Of a DNA stretch of 64,000 bases, positions 17,813 through 26,968 are shown in pieces. This DNA comes from Micromonospora sp. NBC_01796. GTDB lineage: Bacteria > Actinomycetota > Actinomycetes > Mycobacteriales > Micromonosporaceae. The DNA is taken from contig NZ_CP109078.1 in the NCBI RefSeq assembly GCF_035917455.1, positions 8,230,001 through 8,294,000 of the forward strand, written 5' to 3'. Each line of letters begins with the position of its first letter. Position 1 is the stretch's first letter. The notes under the pieces are model-generated. The model made no database searches. It saw nothing but the letters and a program-made list of their open reading frames with translations, and was not told where the DNA came from. The position numbers and the translations under genes were made by a program.

Positions 17813-19425
17813 TGCCGACCACTATGCGTTCACAGATCGCGGTCGTCGGTCCGGGCGGTGACCGGTACGACGAGATCCTCACCCCGGAGGCGCTGGACTT
17901 CGTCGCCCGGCTCGACGCCGAGTTCGCCGGCCGGCGGGCGGAACTGCTGGTGGCGCGGGCGCAGCGGCGGGAACGGCTGGCCCGAGGCGAGGAGTCGCTG
18001 GGCTGGCTGGCGCAGACCGCGTCGATCCGGGCCGACGGGAGGTGGCGGGTCGCCGGTGCCGCGCCGGGCCTGGTCGACCGGCGGGTCGAGATCACCGGGC
18101 CGCCGGACCAGCGGATGACGGTCAACGCGCTCAACTCCGGTGCCCGGGTCTGGCTGGCCGACTTCGAGGACGCCCTGTCGCCCACCTGGTCCAACCTGAT
18201 CGGCGGGCAGCTCAACCTCCGCGACGCGATCGACGGGCGGCTCGACTTCACCGCGGAGACGGGCAAGCGGTACCGGGTCGGGCCGGACCCGGCGACGATC
18301 GTGGTCCGGCCGCGCGGCTGGCACCTGGTCGACAAGCACGTGATCGTGGACGGGCGCCCGGTGTCGGCGAGCCTGGTCGACTTCGGGCTCTACCTCTTCC
18401 ACTGCGGGCAGCGACAGGTCGACCGGGGCAGCGGACCCTACTTCTACCTGCCGAAGCTGGAGAGTCACCTCGAGGCCCGGCTCTGGAACGACGTGTTCGT
18501 ACTCGCGCAGGGGCTGCTCGGGATGCCGCACGGGACGATCAGGGCGACCGTACTGATCGAGACGATCACCGCCGCGTTCGAGATGGACGAGATCCTGTAC
18601 GAGCTGCGCGACCACTGCGCGGGGCTGAACGCCGGCCGCTGGGACTACATCTTCAGCCTGATCAAGACGTTCGGTGCTCGGCCGGAGTTCGTCCTGCCGG
18701 ACCGGGCCCAGGTGAGCATGACCGTGCCGTTCATGCGCGCGTACACCGAACTGCTGGTGTCGACCTGTCACCGCCGGGGCGCGTACGCCATCGGCGGGAT
18801 GGCCGCCTCCATCCCGAGCCGGGACGCCGAGACCAACACCCGCGCTATGGCAAAGGTGCACCAGGACAAGGAACGGGAGGCGGCCGACGGCTTCGACGGC
18901 TCCTGGGTGGCGCATCCGGGGCTGGTGCCGATCTGCCGGGACGTCTTCGACCGGACGCTCGGGGACCGGCAGCACCAGCTCGACCGGCTCCGCGACGAGG
19001 TCCGGGTGGGCCCGGCCGACCTGCTCGACGTTGCCGCCACCGGCGGCACCGTGACCGAGTCCGGGGTGCGCAACAACATCGCGGTCGCGCTGCGCTACCT
19101 CGACGCCTGGTTGGGCGGCAACGGGGCGGTGGCGATCTTCGACCTGATGGAGGACGCGGCCACCGCCGAGATCGCCCGGTGCCAGGTCTGGCAGTGGATC
19201 CACACCGGGACCCGGCTGACCGACGGCCGGACGGTGGACGAGGAACTGGTCCGCAAACTGCTGGCCGAGGAGGTCGCGGCGGTCCGGGACGGAACCGATG
19301 CCGCCGGGCACCGGTGGGCCGAGGCCGAGGAGATTTTCGTACGCACAGCGCTCGGCGAAACCCTGCCGACGTTCTTCACCACCGGCGCGTACGCGACCCA
19401 CCTGGTTGGTCGCCGTACCGGATGA
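17812..19425 (+). CDS. aceB: Malate synthase A
   Basis: 537 residues, the length of class A malate synthases. It condenses glyoxylate with acetyl-CoA to give malate. Family landmarks are WLADFEDALSPTW, RPRGWHLVDKHV, YFYLPKLESH, LIETITAAFEMDEILYELR, GRWDYIFSLIK and GSWVAHPGLVP. It begins at the aceA stop (TGATG). A second ATG at 17824 is possible, but the overlap supports translational coupling. It is followed after 21 bases by a perfect hairpin terminator that closes the operon. Confidence 0.96.
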   Translation: MPTTMRSQIAVVGPGGDRYDEILTPEALDFVARLDAEFAGRRAELLVARAQRRERLARGEESLGWLAQTASIRADGRWRVAGAAPGLVDRRVEITGPPDQRMTVNALNSGARVWLADFEDALSPTWSNLIGGQLNLRDAIDGRLDFTAETGKRYRVGPDPATIVVRPRGWHLVDKHVIVDGRPVSASLVDFGLYLFHCGQRQVDRGSGPYFYLPKLESHLEARLWNDVFVLAQGLLGMPHGTIRATVLIETITAAFEMDEILYELRDHCAGLNAGRWDYIFSLIKTFGARPEFVLPDRAQVSMTVPFMRAYTELLVSTCHRRGAYAIGGMAASIPSRDAETNTRAMAKVHQDKEREAADGFDGSWVAHPGLVPICRDVFDRTLGDRQHQLDRLRDEVRVGPADLLDVAATGGTVTESGVRNNIAVALRYLDAWLGGNGAVAIFDLMEDAATAEIARCQVWQWIHTGTRLTDGRTVDEELVRKLLAEEVAAVRDGTDAAGHRWAEAEEIFVRTALGETLPTFFTTGAYATHLVGRRTG

Positions 19426-19446
19426 CCTGCCGCGAGCCTGGTCGGA

Positions 19447-19484
19447 CAGCGACGGGACCACTCCCGGAAGTGGTCCCGTCGCTG
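19447..19484 (+). terminator. Perfect 16-bp-stem terminator of aceBA
   Basis: CAGCGACGGGACCACT (19447-19462) and AGTGGTCCCGTCGCTG (19469-19484) pair without a mismatch around a 6-base loop, 21 bases after the aceB stop. Confidence 0.9.
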
Positions 19485-19843
19485 CTCCCCCTCCCACGGT
19501 CGGGCAACGTTCGTCACTGTCACCCATGGACGACACCGTGGGGCCCGACGCACGGATTCTGGTCACGCTCCCGAGGAATCCGGCGTTGGCGTCGACCCCG
19601 AGGTGCCACGCGGTCGCACACCATTCCGACCTGCGGGTCTTCCTGACCTGCTGAACGGATCAGGAGGTCGATCCACTGTTGGATGCGCGCGCCGACATCG
19701 AGTAGTACGTGTGCTGGCTCCAGGACGTCCGCCGTTTCCAGCCGTCGACCGTGTCCGCCGTTCGAAGCACTCATCACCGCCGCGCGACGGTCCGACAACC
19801 GAGCGACTTCGCGTTGATCGCCATGCCCTCGGCGGCAGTGGCG
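19485..19843. other. Intergenic stretch without a convincing gene
   Basis: The longest open frame is 92 codons on the minus strand (19520-19798). Its middle (ADVLEPAHVLLDVGARIQQW) looks protein-like but the C-terminal half is arginine-rich and shadow-like. No clear ribosome site was seen. It may be a decayed gene fragment. The tail end of the aldo-keto reductase gene follows at 19844. Confidence 0.4.
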
Positions 19844-20683
19844 CTAAAGCATCTCCAGCGGTTGCGGGCCGACCGGCGGCGGGAACGCCGTGTCGAGTGC
19901 CGCCACGTCCTCGTCAGTCAGATGCAGATTGCGCGCGTCAGCGTTCTCCCGGGTGTGTTCGGGCTTGGACGATCGGGGGATGGCCGAGACCATCTCCTGC
20001 CTCAGCAGCCAGGCCAGCGCCACCTGAGCGGGCGTGGCCCGATGCCGGGCGGCGACCTCCGCGACCTGGGGGTGGCCGAGCAGTCGGCCCTGCTCGATCG
20101 GCGAGTACGCCATCACCGGAATTCGGTGCTCGCGTAGCCATGGCAGTAGGTCGTACTCCGGACCACGGCGGGTGAGGTTGTACAGAATCTGATTGGTCGC
20201 GCAGGAATTCCCGCCCGCCTCGAGTAGCTCCGTCATGTCGGAAAGATCGAAGTTGCTGACGCCCCACTGCCCGATGTCACCGGCGTCGACGAGTTCGGCG
20301 AACGCCTCGATCGTCTCCGTGAGTGGATGCGTGCCGCGCCAGTGCAGCAGGTAGAGCTCGATGTGGTCGACACCGAGTCGTTGCAGGCTGCGACGGCAGG
20401 CCTGCACGGTTCCCCGTCGGCTGGCGTTGGACGGCAGCACCTTGTCGACCAGAAAGACGTCGGTGCGTCGTCCGACGATCGCCTCGCCGACGAGTTCCTC
20501 GGAAGCGCCGTCACCGTACATCTCCGCGGTGTCGACCATTGTCATGCCCAGGTCGAGCCCGGCGCGTAGGGCCGCTATCTCGTCTTGCCGCCTCGTGGGC
20601 TGCTCGCCCAGGTACCAGGTTCCCTGGCCGAGCGCGGGCATCGTCTGGCCGGACGGCAGCTCGATCGCGGCAGCGCGGGTCAT
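19844..20683 (-). CDS. Aldo/keto reductase
   Basis: 279 residues, single TIM-barrel oxidoreductase using NADPH. Catalytic residues are visible: Asp and Tyr in MVDTAEMYGDG, Lys in FLVDKVLPSN and His in LYLLHWRG. The cofactor end shows YSPIEQGRLL and AIPRSSKPEHTRENADA. Start ATG 20683 has GGAGAG six bases upstream; the longer frame runs through a promoter-region inverted repeat. The substrate is unknown. It is monocistronic, and the 12-bp inverted repeat 28 bases before the start suggests dedicated control. Confidence 0.92.
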   Translation of the reverse strand: MTRAAAIELPSGQTMPALGQGTWYLGEQPTRRQDEIAALRAGLDLGMTMVDTAEMYGDGASEELVGEAIVGRRTDVFLVDKVLPSNASRRGTVQACRRSLQRLGVDHIELYLLHWRGTHPLTETIEAFAELVDAGDIGQWGVSNFDLSDMTELLEAGGNSCATNQILYNLTRRGPEYDLLPWLREHRIPVMAYSPIEQGRLLGHPQVAEVAARHRATPAQVALAWLLRQEMVSAIPRSSKPEHTRENADARNLHLTDEDVAALDTAFPPPVGPQPLEML

Positions 20684-20710
20684 GTCGATCTCTCCGGAAT
20701 CTGGGTACCA

Positions 20711-20749
20711 GTGTGTTGCCTGCGTTACCCGCTGGGACAGGCAACACAC
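20711..20749. promoter_or_regulatory. 12-bp inverted repeat in front of the aldo-keto reductase gene
   Basis: GTGTGTTGCCTG (20711-20722) and CAGGCAACACAC (20738-20749) are exact inverted copies separated by 15 bases. They lie 28-66 bases upstream of the reductase start, where a repressor or activator would act. The rest of 20750-20997 shows no gene. Confidence 0.6.
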
Positions 20750-20997
20750 CCTCGTAGCGGGATTGGGCTTCCCCGGGTCAAAGTAGCCGCTGGACCCTTT
20801 CACCGGCCGTCGCCGGTCGGAAGCCGCCGGCTGCCGCGACCGCCTTCGGACGGCGGAGCCAACTCCAAGACACCGTCGGCCAGCGGGCCGCAGGACGTGG
20901 GGCAGGCCCCGGTGCCGTCGGCGATCGAGGTTCAGCGGCTCGGTCGACCGCGAGCAGCGGCGCCACGGCGGTCCTGACCCTAGCGCCGACCGGGCCG

Positions 20998-22194
20998 TCA
21001 GCCTGCCTCGTCGTTGCGCTCCGGCTCAGGCCCGTCACTGGATATTGGCCCGTCCTCGCTGCTCGGTCCCGGTTCGGCTTCGCCGGTCGGATCCGGCCCA
21101 TCCTGCTCGCCGGTCAGCTTCGCGTCGGGCTGGTAGCGATATGCCGCTTCCCGTACTGCTGAGTCGGACTCGAGTCCGGCGCCGAGTGCGCCGCCGACGG
21201 TGGCCAGTGAGCTGGCGAGCCATCCGAGCTTGGCCTGGTGGGCGACGCCGGCTGGTCGGCCGGTGGATTGGGCGAGCAGGTCCCAGGGGACGAGGGCGAT
21301 CGCCCCGATGATGGTCAGCGCGGCGAGCGCCACGTACAGCGCGAGGACGCCAATTACCACGGTGAGGACGGTGACCACGTTGAAGAGGACGACCTGTTCC
21401 CGGGCTCCCGGGCCGTGCGGGACCCGCTCCCAGAGGCGCGCCCCGAGCACCATGGTCAGCACCACCGCCAGGACGGATCCGGCCGTGAGCAGGGCGAGCC
21501 GCAGGTTGCCCGAGGCCGCCGACAGCTGCCAGATGTCGGCGCTCACCAGGGCGAGGACGGCGGTCGCGAAGGCACCGACCAGCAGCCGGGAGAGCCGGAC
21601 GGCCAGCCGCCAGGGCCGGTTCGCCCGGAGCATGCCGAGCAGGAGCCGCAGGTTGCCGCCGAACACCCCGGTCAGCAGGCCGATGCCGGACGCCTGGTGG
21701 TTCACGCGTGCGCCGAGTTCCCGGGCCCGCCGTCCGGTGGCCAGTCGTCGGCGGTACGGGCCGGCCCGTACCGGGTCGCCGACCGCGTCGGCATCGCCGA
21801 GCAGCGCCGCGAGGAGCCGATCCCCGGCCTCGGCCAGCCGCCGGGCCCCGGCGACGGGACCGAGCGCGGGCATGGAAAGGACCGCGACGCCATGGGTGCT
21901 GCTGGCATGCGCGACCACGGGTCGTCGCGCGGTCTGCAACGGCAGGTCCGTCACGCAGAGGACCAGACTCCAACCCTCGGCCAGCATCCGCCGCCGGGCT
22001 GCCTCGATGAGCTGACCGAGGTCGGCCGGCCCATCGACGAGCCGCGCCACCTGGAGGCGTACCGCCCAGTCGACCTCCGGGACCCGGCTGCGGAGCCGGT
22101 CGGCGAGTTCCGCGGCGGCCCCCCGCACCAGGTCGGCCGCGGCCCCGGGGGCGGCCACCACACCCACGACGACGGGCCCGCGCCTGGTCACCAC
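20998..22194 (-). CDS. Conserved actinobacterial membrane protein of unknown function
   Basis: 398 residues. An N-terminal soluble domain (about 1-155) starts GPVVVGVVAAPGAAADLV and contains LVLCVTDLPLQ and HGVAVLSMPALG, suggesting an alpha/beta fold. It is followed by about four membrane helices (about 200-310), with a helical segment GLLTGVFGGNLRLLLGMLRANRPWR between, and an acidic, Pro/Ser-rich tail (about 355-398). No family function is recognised. It is the third gene of a minus-strand run with an SRPBCC protein and an MscS channel, which points to envelope or osmotic-stress roles. Start GTG 22194; a second GTG follows directly. Confidence 0.75.
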   Translation of the reverse strand: MVTRRGPVVVGVVAAPGAAADLVRGAAAELADRLRSRVPEVDWAVRLQVARLVDGPADLGQLIEAARRRMLAEGWSLVLCVTDLPLQTARRPVVAHASSTHGVAVLSMPALGPVAGARRLAEAGDRLLAALLGDADAVGDPVRAGPYRRRLATGRRARELGARVNHQASGIGLLTGVFGGNLRLLLGMLRANRPWRLAVRLSRLLVGAFATAVLALVSADIWQLSAASGNLRLALLTAGSVLAVVLTMVLGARLWERVPHGPGAREQVVLFNVVTVLTVVIGVLALYVALAALTIIGAIALVPWDLLAQSTGRPAGVAHQAKLGWLASSLATVGGALGAGLESDSAVREAAYRYQPDAKLTGEQDGPDPTGEAEPGPSSEDGPISSDGPEPERNDEAG

Positions 22195-22252
22195 ACGCCC
22201 GGAGCCAGCCCGGCCGCTTGCCCGGGCGTGGCGCCGGTCCGTGGGGCTGACT

Positions 22253-22753
22253 TCAGCACTCGAGGTCGTCCTTCAGGATGGTCATTGCCGTCTTCAGTCG
22301 CTCGGTGTAGATCGGCAGCAGGTTCTCCTTGATGGTCGCCCGGGCGGCCTCGTCCACCGGGTTCAGGGCGTACGTCCACTCGATGCTCGTGGTGCCGTCC
22401 TCCTGGTCGCTGAAGTACCAGGACCCCTCGATGCTGTCGACCACCTCGCGCAGCCGCGCCGAGCTGAAGTTGTCGATCCGGTACGAGAACGAGTTCGGCG
22501 GCTCTACCGTCAGTAGTTCTTCCTCGTTGGTCGAGCCGTCGTCGGAGGTGTTCGTCCGGCGCAGGCCCGGGGTGTTCCAGCCGGTGGTGACGCTGCTGGC
22601 CACGATTGCCGGCGAGTGTCCGGTTCTGGGGAAGATGTGGCTCAGGTCGACGTCGACGACGTACTCGAAGACCTGGCCGATGGGAGCGTTGACGGTACGG
22701 GTGACCCGGACGAAGTCGTCCCCCACCTCGGTGCAGTCCCGGTCGACGCCCAT
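22253..22753 (-). CDS. SRPBCC (START-like) family protein
   Basis: 166 residues with the helix-grip pattern of the polyketide cyclase/START superfamily: VRVTRTVNAPIGQVFEYVVD at the N-terminus, SYRIDNFSSARLREVVDSIEG in the middle, and a long C-terminal helix ENLLPIYTERLKTAMTILKDD. Such domains bind hydrophobic ligands in an internal cavity; the ligand here is unknown. ATG 22753 has GGAGG five bases upstream. It sits between the MscS channel and the unknown membrane protein and is probably co-transcribed with both. Confidence 0.85.
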   Translation of the reverse strand: MGVDRDCTEVGDDFVRVTRTVNAPIGQVFEYVVDVDLSHIFPRTGHSPAIVASSVTTGWNTPGLRRTNTSDDGSTNEEELLTVEPPNSFSYRIDNFSSARLREVVDSIEGSWYFSDQEDGTTSIEWTYALNPVDEAARATIKENLLPIYTERLKTAMTILKDDLEC

Positions 22754-22849
22754 CACCGCCTCCTGTGTCTGTCGGTCCTGGTCCAGCTAGTCCCCGGTAG
22801 GCGCCGACTCATTCATCGGCGCACGGCGGCAATGCCGGACTCCTGCGGC

Positions 22850-23860
22850 TCAGGGCTGGTACTGGCTGCGGGTGCGGGGAAGCCACTGGGGGTGCTGGTC
22901 GCGTAGGTAGCGGACCAGTCCCTCGCGCAGATCGCAGCGCAGGTCCCAGGCACTGGCACCGTCGGCGGCCGAGGCCTGCACCTGGATGACCACGGTCTGC
23001 GGGGTGGCGTCGACCATCTGGAGCACCCACCGGTCTCGATCCCACAGCGGGGAGGCTTCGACGAGTCGGCGTGCCTCCCGCCGCAGGTCGTCCAGGTCGG
23101 CCGTGTGGTCGACATGTAACTGGATCTTGCCGATCACCCGTGACTCGTTCCGGGTCCAGTTCTGGAACGGTCGCTCGGTGAAGTACGTGGTCGGGAGGAT
23201 GAGCATCCGGTCGTCCCAGAGCCGGATCACCACGTTGGTCAGCTTCACCTCCTCGACCCGGCCCCATTCGCCGTCCACGACCAGTACGTCGCCGACGTGC
23301 AGTCCGTCGGCGAAGGCGACCTGGATGCCGGCGAACGCGTTGCCGAGCGCGGTTCGGGCGGAGAGACCGATCACCGCACCGACCACTCCGGCCGAGGTCA
23401 GAACGGAGATGCCGAAGAGGCGTACCGGCCGGAACGTGATCAGGATCAGGCCGACCGCGAGGACCGTGACAACCGCCACCGTGAGCCGCCGCACCGGACG
23501 GATCTGGGTCCGGGCCCGCCGAACCCGCCGGCTCGTGACCAGATCGTCCGGCAGCCGGCTGAACGCGACCGCCTCGGCGACGTGCAATGCCTTGATCATC
23601 AGCCACGCCCCGGTGGCGATCAGGACCAGCAGGATCGCGTGCCGCAGATCACGCTGCCAACCGCCCGGTTCGGACGGCAGCGCGTAGTACAGCGCCCCGA
23701 CCAGCAGGACCACGGCCGCCGGGCGGCGGCAGGCGTGCCGCAGCGGCCCCAGCAGCCACCTGTAGCGGCCTGCGGCAACCCGGCGGACCAGCACGCCGGA
23801 TACCAGGTCCACGACCACGGCCGCCGCCAGTGCGGCCAACACGATCAACGCGGTACGCAT
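22850..23860 (-). CDS. MscS-family mechanosensitive channel
   Basis: 336 residues. Helices near 5-25, 45-65, 75-95 and 130-150 precede the pore region SVLTSAGVVGAVIGLSARTALGNAFAGIQV (split across the pore helix and its kink), and then the MscS beta domain GLHVGDVLVVDGEWGRVEEV, RLWDDRMLILPTTYF. The glycine/alanine packing of the pore helix is clear. ATG 23860 follows no strong ribosome site; a start at an upstream codon would add a charged stretch. It likely releases solutes on hypo-osmotic shock. It heads the operon with the SRPBCC and unknown membrane genes. Confidence 0.92.
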   Translation of the reverse strand: MRTALIVLAALAAAVVVDLVSGVLVRRVAAGRYRWLLGPLRHACRRPAAVVLLVGALYYALPSEPGGWQRDLRHAILLVLIATGAWLMIKALHVAEAVAFSRLPDDLVTSRRVRRARTQIRPVRRLTVAVVTVLAVGLILITFRPVRLFGISVLTSAGVVGAVIGLSARTALGNAFAGIQVAFADGLHVGDVLVVDGEWGRVEEVKLTNVVIRLWDDRMLILPTTYFTERPFQNWTRNESRVIGKIQLHVDHTADLDDLRREARRLVEASPLWDRDRWVLQMVDATPQTVVIQVQASAADGASAWDLRCDLREGLVRYLRDQHPQWLPRTRSQYQP

Positions 23861-24106
23861 CAGAAGCCGTTCATCGTGATCCCGATGCCGCCTCTCCCGG
23901 GCCCGCGACCGCATTCCCCGCGTTCAGAGTCCCATCGGCTGCGGTGGCAGGCGGCGGATATCCAAAATCCCGGACGGCCGTGACCGACGAACGGCGGCTG
24001 CCGAACGAGACGGCGGCCGGCCCACAGGCTTCCCGCGAGCCAGCCCGGGATAGGTAGTCGCCACCCCATGGCCGGTCGCCGACCAGCCCGGGCCGCTCAC
24101 GTGACG

Positions 24107-25111
24107 CTAACAGCTGCTCTTAGGCGTGCCGGAACGTGCGACCCGATCCCCCGAAGCACCGCGGGCGGCCCAGCGCTGGCCTACCGAACGGAGCTGACGG
24201 CATACTTTGCGCGCGAACCCACCTCCACCGAGGCACCACACGACGAGCATTGGCGATTCGCTCCACGGGCTGGGGTCGTCGTAGTGGCTTTTGGTGCCCT
24301 TGCGTAAGGCTGTCCGCAGCTGGGCGAGGCCTTCGGCGTCGGCCGGGAGGTGCAGCTGCTCCAGCAGAGTGAGCGCGTCCGCTGGTTGAAGGTCGCCGTA
24401 GACCGCGTGATAACCGGCCAGCAGAGCGTGGAGCACCGCCGGATGTAGTTCAACGACCGTCGCGGCGGCCCGGAGGATGTCGTGCTTGTCGGCCCAGCAA
24501 ACCGTGCCCGAGTCTTCCAGTACGTGGCGGGCGCGGCGGTGCAGCGGACCGTGGGCCAGCTGCGGCAGGCGATCGGCGGCCGCGAGACGACGTACGTCGT
24601 CGCCGATCATCGCGGCGAAGGCGGCCGTGGAGGTGTCTCCGAGGAACCAGTACGTCCGTAGCGACAACCGCAAATTCTCGATCGGATCGGCTACTTCCAT
24701 ACGTGCACGGCAGCCGGCCCAGAAGGCGTCGATGACCGCCGGGTCGTCATGGTCGAGGACGTATGCGTTCAAATGGGTCATCACCTCGAACTCACCGGTC
24801 AGATCCAGCAGGCCCATCGCCGTTCGAACACGCCGTACCGGGTCCGATTGGTCATCGAAGACCATCGTGTACGCGCAGGCGAAAGCGACGTCGTCGTTCG
24901 ACATCTCCGTCACGCCCGACGGTTCGCTGACCAGCCAGCGACCGGGGCCGACCGGTGTTATCCCCGCCTCGGCCAGCCACCGCAGGGCCAGGTCCGCATC
25001 CCGGGTACGCATGCCGTGGAGTGTGCACGCACCCAGGATGAATCTCCATCGAATAGCGAGGCCCCTCGCGAGATGCGCCGGGCCGATGCTGATCGGCTCC
25101 GTCGCCGTCAT
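24107..25111 (-). CDS. Hypothetical protein, helical, unknown family
   Basis: 334 residues, no signal peptide or membrane helix. Largely alpha-helical with acidic and tryptophan-containing stretches (HLNAYVLDHDDPAVIDAFWAG, LRTYWFLGDTSTAAFAAMIGDD) and a basic C-terminus (RKVCRQLRSVGQRWAARGAS). I do not recognise the family. The all-helical look recalls terpene-synthase-like folds, but no DDxxD-type metal motif with the partner NSE triad was found, so no function is assigned. Start ATG 25111 or TTG 25120; neither has a good ribosome site. It is divergent from the DUF4240 gene. Confidence 0.65.
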   Translation of the reverse strand: MTATEPISIGPAHLARGLAIRWRFILGACTLHGMRTRDADLALRWLAEAGITPVGPGRWLVSEPSGVTEMSNDDVAFACAYTMVFDDQSDPVRRVRTAMGLLDLTGEFEVMTHLNAYVLDHDDPAVIDAFWAGCRARMEVADPIENLRLSLRTYWFLGDTSTAAFAAMIGDDVRRLAAADRLPQLAHGPLHRRARHVLEDSGTVCWADKHDILRAAATVVELHPAVLHALLAGYHAVYGDLQPADALTLLEQLHLPADAEGLAQLRTALRKGTKSHYDDPSPWSESPMLVVWCLGGGGFARKVCRQLRSVGQRWAARGASGDRVARSGTPKSSC

Positions 25112-25170
25112 GACTCGCAAGGCGGGAGACGGCCGTCAGCAGCCAGCTCCTTGTTGTCGGTGGGTCCGGT

Positions 25171-25176
25171 TACCGT
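25171..25176 (+). promoter_or_regulatory. -10 box TACCGT of the leaderless DUF4240 gene
   Basis: TACCGT, six bases, then GTG 25183. Same spacing as the PHP, kinase, zinc-ribbon and TetR genes nearby. Confidence 0.5.
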
Positions 25177-25182
25177 CCGCCG

Positions 25183-25731
25183 GTGACCGATGCCCACCTT
25201 GCTCCTTCCTGCTCGTCGCCGACGCCCAAAGAGGAGGCCCGTCTCTGGGAGGTGGTGGAGCAGGCATGGGCCCGGCTGGGTCCGGAACCGGCGGCGCTGC
25301 GCCGGGCCTTGCTCGATCGGGATCCGGACAACGACGAAGACGTCAACCTGTACGCCATAGACACCTGGCTCGAACCCTTCCTCACTGCACTACGCGAGAT
25401 GTGCCTCGGGCTGTCCGGCCCGGAGTTGGTTGCCCTCGACCGGGTCGTCGAGCGGAAGCTGTACGACATCGACCGCGCCGACATCCATGAGGCGACGGAC
25501 GGTTCCGACGACGGCTTCCTGTACGCCCGTGGGTACATCGTCGCGATGGGACGGGAGTTCTACGAGGCGGTCCAGGCGAATCCGCGACTGGCGGTGCTCG
25601 ACGCAGACTGCGAGGAGTTCTGCTACTTCTTCGCGCATCTGTACGAGGAACGCTTCGGGGGTTGGCCGGAGAGCCGCTCCGGCATCTCACGAGAGTCGGT
25701 CAGCAATCCCTCGGGGTGGCCGAAGGAGTAG
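25183..25731 (+). CDS. DUF4240-like protein
   Basis: 182 residues, soluble. The region LDRVVERKLYDIDRADIHEA followed by SDDGFLYARGYIVAMGREFYEAV fits the DUF4240 pattern (helix, then a G-x-S-D-D-x-F...R-x-x-I...G...Y motif). The function of the family is unknown; members often occur near toxin-immunity or accessory genes. GTG 25183 is used as start because it follows a leaderless -10 box. Confidence 0.7.
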   Translation: MTDAHLAPSCSSPTPKEEARLWEVVEQAWARLGPEPAALRRALLDRDPDNDEDVNLYAIDTWLEPFLTALREMCLGLSGPELVALDRVVERKLYDIDRADIHEATDGSDDGFLYARGYIVAMGREFYEAVQANPRLAVLDADCEEFCYFFAHLYEERFGGWPESRSGISRESVSNPSGWPKE

Positions 25732-25814
25732 AGATCCTGGGACCGACCCAATGCACTCGTGTATCGCGATCCGTTCGCCTGAGTACGGGGAATCTTCGTC
25801 CGTGCTCCGCTGAG

Positions 25815-25820
25815 TACGAT
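25815..25820 (+). promoter_or_regulatory. -10 box TACGAT of the leaderless PHP gene
   Basis: TACGAT, six bases, then GTG 25827. The same hexamer and spacing precede the kinase gene at 26969. Confidence 0.5.
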
Positions 25821-25826
25821 GCCGCC

Positions 25827-26849
25827 GTGCCTACCGAAGCGAACACGGCAGGACGCAGCCGCGAGCCGGAATCGCCGCCGCGACAGGTGGCCGGTCGCGG
25901 ATGGGGCTGGTACCGGGGCGACTGTCACGTGCATTCGCAGCTCTCCCATGGTGGTGAACTCACACCGAGCCAGCTCGCGGCCGCCGCCCGTGAGGCCGGA
26001 CTCGACTTCATCGCCATCACCGAACACAACACGACGGATAGCCACGGTGCCTGGGCATCGTTGGCCGGTGATGATCTGTTGGTGATCCTGGGCCAGGAAA
26101 TCACCACCGAGACGGGGCACTGGCTGGCGTTGGGCCTCGATCCGGGGCAGGTTGTCGACTGGCGCTACGGCGTCCGGGACAACCTGATCACCTCTTCCGT
26201 GGATCAGGTCCATCGTGCGGGCGGGCTGTGCGTCGCGGCCCACCCGCACGCGCCGTACCCGTCAGGGACCTTCATGTATCCGTTCCTGGGATTCGACGCG
26301 GTGGAGGTCTGGAACGGACGATGGAGTTCGGACCTGCCGTGGAACGCCGACAACGAAGCGGCACTGGCCGAATGGGGCCGAAGCTTGGCGTTTGACATCC
26401 ACCACGGACGGTGGCGTCCGGCTATCGGCAACAGCGACGCCCACCTGGATGGCCAGATCGGCATCCCGCACACCGTCGTGATGGCCGACGGACTCGACAC
26501 GGACGCGGCACTCGCCGGTATCCGCGCCGGACGAAGCTGGATCGCCGAGTCAGCCGAGGTCCAACTCTCGTTCACCCTTTCCGCCGGCGACCGCAGCGCG
26601 GGGATCGGTGAACGACTGGTCACCGACGGCAAGCCGGCCACGGCCCGGGTGGAGATACAGGGCGTGCCATCCGGCACGGTCACCTTCCTCACCGAGCAGG
26701 GTGGGACACACCGCGAACGGTTGCCCGACCATGGCACGGGTGCCCTGGAGTGTTCCGTCAGCGCAGAGGACTCGGCGTTCGTCCGCATCGAGGTACGCCA
26801 CCCTGCCGGGCACATGGCCGCACTCACGAACCCAATTCTGCTGGCCTGA
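25827..26849 (+). CDS. CehA/McbA-type PHP metallohydrolase
   Basis: 340 residues. The metal-binding PHP motifs are all visible: DCHVHSQLSHGG, ITEHNTTD, LGQEITTE, VAAHPHAPYPSG and IGNSDAHLD. The C-terminal 90 residues form a beta-rich domain (SFTLSAGDRSAGIGERL..). Family members are phosphoesterases or carbaryl-type hydrolases; the substrate is unknown. There is no signal peptide. GTG 25827 is chosen from the leaderless promoter; the open frame extends upstream without family similarity. Confidence 0.88.
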   Translation: MPTEANTAGRSREPESPPRQVAGRGWGWYRGDCHVHSQLSHGGELTPSQLAAAAREAGLDFIAITEHNTTDSHGAWASLAGDDLLVILGQEITTETGHWLALGLDPGQVVDWRYGVRDNLITSSVDQVHRAGGLCVAAHPHAPYPSGTFMYPFLGFDAVEVWNGRWSSDLPWNADNEAALAEWGRSLAFDIHHGRWRPAIGNSDAHLDGQIGIPHTVVMADGLDTDAALAGIRAGRSWIAESAEVQLSFTLSAGDRSAGIGERLVTDGKPATARVEIQGVPSGTVTFLTEQGGTHRERLPDHGTGALECSVSAEDSAFVRIEVRHPAGHMAALTNPILLA

Positions 26850-26956
26850 GGACAACTGCCGACGGCGGTACGTCTGATCCTGCGGCGTGGATCATGATCA
26901 GCTTGATGAGGATTGATTGCGTACGTTGGGACGATCTGAAGGCGCCGCCCCGTTCG

Positions 26957-26962
26957 TACGAT
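26957..26962 (+). promoter_or_regulatory. -10 box TACGAT of the leaderless kinase gene
   Basis: TACGAT, six bases (GGTCCT), then GTG 26969. Confidence 0.5.
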
Positions 26963-26968
26963 GGTCCT

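Noticed and set aside
24107-25111. Terpene synthase call for the helical protein
   Set aside because: The metal-binding DDxxD and NSE motifs could not be found as a pair.
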